DNA of 23,790 bases from Bacteroidales bacterium (GTDB taxonomy: Bacteria; Bacteroidota; Bacteroidia; Bacteroidales; Dysgonomonadaceae), in assembly GCA_012728155.1 (NCBI GenBank), contig JAAYFR010000339.1, forward strand, positions 1-23,790. Reading direction: 5' to 3'. A program made the position numbers and the translations under genes. The notes below the pieces were generated by a model that ran no database searches, had not been told where the DNA came from, and was given only the letters and a program-made list of their open reading frames with translations. Below, in pieces: positions 22,174 through 23,790 of this stretch. Each line of letters opens with the position of its first letter. Position 1 is the stretch's first letter.

Positions 22174-22694
22174 TTTTTATTCTGTTTACCATTGCTTTTA
22201 TTCTGTTTAGACTCACTCTTTTTCTCCAAACGTCTCATCTCCATCCGTTTAGAATGAACACATTTACTACATGTGCCGTAAATATAGGTGCTATAATAAC
22301 TCACTTTGAACTTCCTGATCTTTTTAAGTTGAGCAGGAGTCAACAAATCACCCGTCATCTCGCGTACCTCTCCACAAGTTGTGCAGATAAGATGATCATG
22401 GTTTTCGTTACCGTATGCCCTTTCGTATTTCGAAGTATTTGCCCCGAACTGATGTTTCACCACCAATCCGCTATCCAGCAATAGCTGGATGGTATTATAA
22501 AGCGTGGCACGGCTCACCCGGAAGTTGCTTTCAATCATAGAGTTATAGAGAGAGTCCATATCAAAATGTCCTCGCACAGAGTAGATATGATCGAGAATCG
22601 CAAAACGTTCGGGTGTTTTTCTGTGTTTATGAAGTGTGAGATACTCCATAAACTCGCTTCTTACCTGTTGCTTCAATTTTTGGGCAGCATCCAT
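22170..22694 (-). CDS. fur: Fur family transcriptional regulator
   Basis: This metal-sensing dimeric repressor has 174 residues. A winged-helix domain (about 12-90) carries the recognition helix SRATLYNTIQLL (61-72). The dimer domain has His99-Asp-His101, Cys104-Thr-Thr-Cys107 and a second zinc pair Cys142-Ser-Lys-Cys145. At the two places where PerR has Asp ligands, this protein has Glu (Glu91 in KYE and Glu112 after CGEVR), as in Fur, so a peroxide sensor is less likely. The C-terminus is a Lys-rich tail partly made by a 21-bp duplicated segment. It is the first gene before purA with an ATGA overlap. The upstream region has a heptamer repeat but no clear Fur box that I could identify. Confidence 0.93.
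   Translation of the reverse strand: MDAAQKLKQQVRSEFMEYLTLHKHRKTPERFAILDHIYSVRGHFDMDSLYNSMIESNFRVSRATLYNTIQLLLDSGLVVKHQFGANTSKYERAYGNENHDHLICTTCGEVREMTGDLLTPAQLKKIRKFKVSYYSTYIYGTCSKCVHSKRMEMRRLEKKSESKQNKSNGKQNKK
22175..22209 (-). repeat. 14-bp direct repeat in the fur 3' end
   Basis: TTTTATTCTGTTTA occurs at 22175-22188 and 22196-22209 with a 21-bp period, giving the repeated Lys-Gln-Asn-Lys of the Fur tail. A small in-frame duplication is the simple explanation. Confidence 0.7.
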
Positions 22695-22730
22695 AGATAC
22701 AAAATTATTCTTTTTTTTCGATTTTCTATT

Positions 22731-22758
22731 AGAATAAAGAACAAAGAATAAAGAATAA
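22731..22758 (-). repeat. Heptamer tandem repeat upstream of fur
   Basis: On the + strand, AGAATAA is repeated four times, with one base changed in the second copy (AGAACAA); on the fur strand this reads TTATTCT. It starts 37 bp before the fur ATG and may overlap the promoter: a near -7 word, TATTCTTTG with one extra base, lies inside it. Confidence 0.75.
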
Positions 22759-22812
22759 AGATTTTTTTAGATTTGACTCAACTATATTGCATCACTTTTC
22801 AAAAAACGAAAT

Positions 22813-22827
22813 AAGTTGTTCCAACTT
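22813..22827 (-). terminator. Probable terminator of the GHL10-like gene
   Basis: AAGTTG (22813-22818) and CAACTT (22822-22827) form a 6-bp stem with a 3-nt loop. On the minus strand ATTTCGTTTTTTG follows, a T-rich tail. It lies 53 bp after the stop of the upstream minus-strand gene. Confidence 0.5.
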
Positions 22828-22879
22828 GTCAGAATGACCATATCAACATTATCTGTCCCGATTTAACAGGATTGGTCTA

Positions 22880-23790
22880 TTATTTCACTGTCTCCGAATG
22901 GTAAAAGAAAGCCGGGATAGATGGATTACTCTCATTATAATATGCATCCGATGTGGTAATATAATAGTAATAAGCCATATCGTTTTCTTCTGCCCAATAA
23001 CGAAATATTGGTTCTCTCACTCCCACAGCAATCAGTTTTTCCGCATTATCAAGACTTAGCGTATCGGTTTCACTCCGATATACATTATAGGTTACCCTCT
23101 CTTTGTGACTTCTCTCCCACGTGAGTTCAAACATCCCCTCTTCATTTTTCTCCGCTCGCAAATCATGGGGAGCATCAGGAATGGAATCATTCAACCAAGT
23201 CATGGGTGGCAACTTTGCCGGATATTTGTAGTATTCCTGCAATTCCCGCAAGATACCTTTTGTATTAGAAAGTACATTTTCTGTACGAAAAAAAGCTTGA
23301 CCATTCGTCTCCTTCTCCCGGGCATAATCTACCTGATTCAGTATATCACGGTGAGACCAACCCAGTTCTATCATCTGGTAGGCTCCCAAACCAGGTACAA
23401 TAATCCGTCCATCGCCATGCTTCAACCAGTCGTCCACAAAAGGGTAAAAGAGTCTCTCCTTATAATACATCATCGGGTAAATGGCATCATGCTTTCCCAT
23501 CATCATCCATTTTCCGGCATCCTGTGACACCGTTTCCAACGCGGTCCACCCCACTCCATTATTGTCCAATGCACGATACCGCCCCAACGGTGCACTACTT
23601 ACCTGTACCCAAGGCTTTAACGCCTTCACCTGATCATATGCCTTCGTCACAAAACGGGTGACATTATCTCTGCGCCACTCATCTCTCGACTTCCCATTAC
23701 CGTGCAACCGGTACATTCCATCATCTGGAAATTGTTTGCTGTTGTCAGGATAACGGATATAGTCGAAATGAATACCATCCACATCATACC
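22880..23790 (-). CDS. Glycoside hydrolase-like GHL10 protein (DUF187 type), 5' partial
   Basis: The visible C-terminal 303 codons begin at the window edge with the strand motif YDVDGIHFDYIRYP, the best-known signature of the GHL10 family (PF02638), in which the Asp residues lie at the mouth of a TIM barrel. The barrel continues with LGRYRALDNNGVGWTALE, the segment AIYPMMYYKE and GRIIVPGLGAYQ. From about residue 205 of the visible part a fibronectin type III-like domain follows (PDAPHDLRAEKNEEGMFELTW, YNVYRSET). The family is thought to act on cell-wall or surface glycans, but the substrate is unproven. The N-terminus, including any signal peptide, lies outside the window. Confidence 0.92.
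   Translation of the reverse strand, partial: YDVDGIHFDYIRYPDNSKQFPDDGMYRLHGNGKSRDEWRRDNVTRFVTKAYDQVKALKPWVQVSSAPLGRYRALDNNGVGWTALETVSQDAGKWMMMGKHDAIYPMMYYKERLFYPFVDDWLKHGDGRIIVPGLGAYQMIELGWSHRDILNQVDYAREKETNGQAFFRTENVLSNTKGILRELQEYYKYPAKLPPMTWLNDSIPDAPHDLRAEKNEEGMFELTWERSHKERVTYNVYRSETDTLSLDNAEKLIAVGVREPIFRYWAEENDMAYYYYITTSDAYYNESNPSIPAFFYHSETVK

Noticed and set aside
22170..22694. PerR instead of Fur
   Set aside because: The two Asp ligands that mark PerR are Glu here (Glu91 and Glu112), as in Fur. Function is still not proven by sequence alone.
1..23790. CRISPR array, attachment sites, riboswitch or rRNA
   Set aside because: No regularly spaced repeats, no integrase next to the tRNA, and no leader resembling a known riboswitch were found on either strand.

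Overview
The window is chromosomal DNA of a Bacteroidales-type bacterium, possibly near Dysgonomonadaceae or Porphyromonadaceae (a guess at family level). The evidence is an F-type ATP synthase operon that starts with atpD-atpC, a beta subunit with the insertion seen in Bacteroidetes, a SecDF-type C-terminus, and promoters of the Bacteroidetes form (TTTG or TTGG about 18-20 nt before TAnnTTTG).

Layout. 1-495: 3' end of secDF, then a terminator-like hairpin and tRNA-Thr(CGT) at 542-614. 722-8686: ATP synthase cluster on the + strand in the order atpD, atpC, a four-helix membrane protein gene, atpB, an unrecognised secreted-protein ORF, atpE, atpF, atpH, atpA, atpG. The c-subunit gene follows a structured, gene-poor leader. 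8681-10755 (-): a sodium:solute symporter gene overlapping engB by ATGA; engB overlaps the end of atpG tail to tail. 10951-11907 (+): a diacylglycerol-kinase-like lipid kinase. 11977-13941 (-): a biotin-carrying carboxyltransferase of the OadA/PycB type, divergent from a tricorn-like protease gene (14105-17383, +). A perfect 10-bp inverted repeat lies between these two promoters.

17389-17807 (-): a compact hicB-hicA toxin-antitoxin pair. 18029-19320: two decayed genes facing each other, a PQQ-type sugar dehydrogenase lipoprotein and a TIGR01777-type epimerase. Both carry internal deletions whose junctions sit on short repeated words. 19447-20166 (+): a pirin. 20175-22694 (-): fur, purA and a YugP-like zinc protease, with fur and purA overlapping by ATGA. 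22880 to the end (-): C-terminal part of a GHL10-type glycoside hydrolase-like protein that continues outside the window.

Most of the window is housekeeping. I see no CRISPR array, insertion sequence, prophage or clear new multi-gene system. The points most worth a second look are: the EngB P-loop, where the usual Ser-Ser after the Lys is Ala-Ala; the extra ORF and structured leader inside the ATP synthase cluster; the palindrome between the carboxyltransferase and tricorn genes; the decaying locus with repeat-flanked deletions; and two related heptamer arrays in front of atpA and fur.
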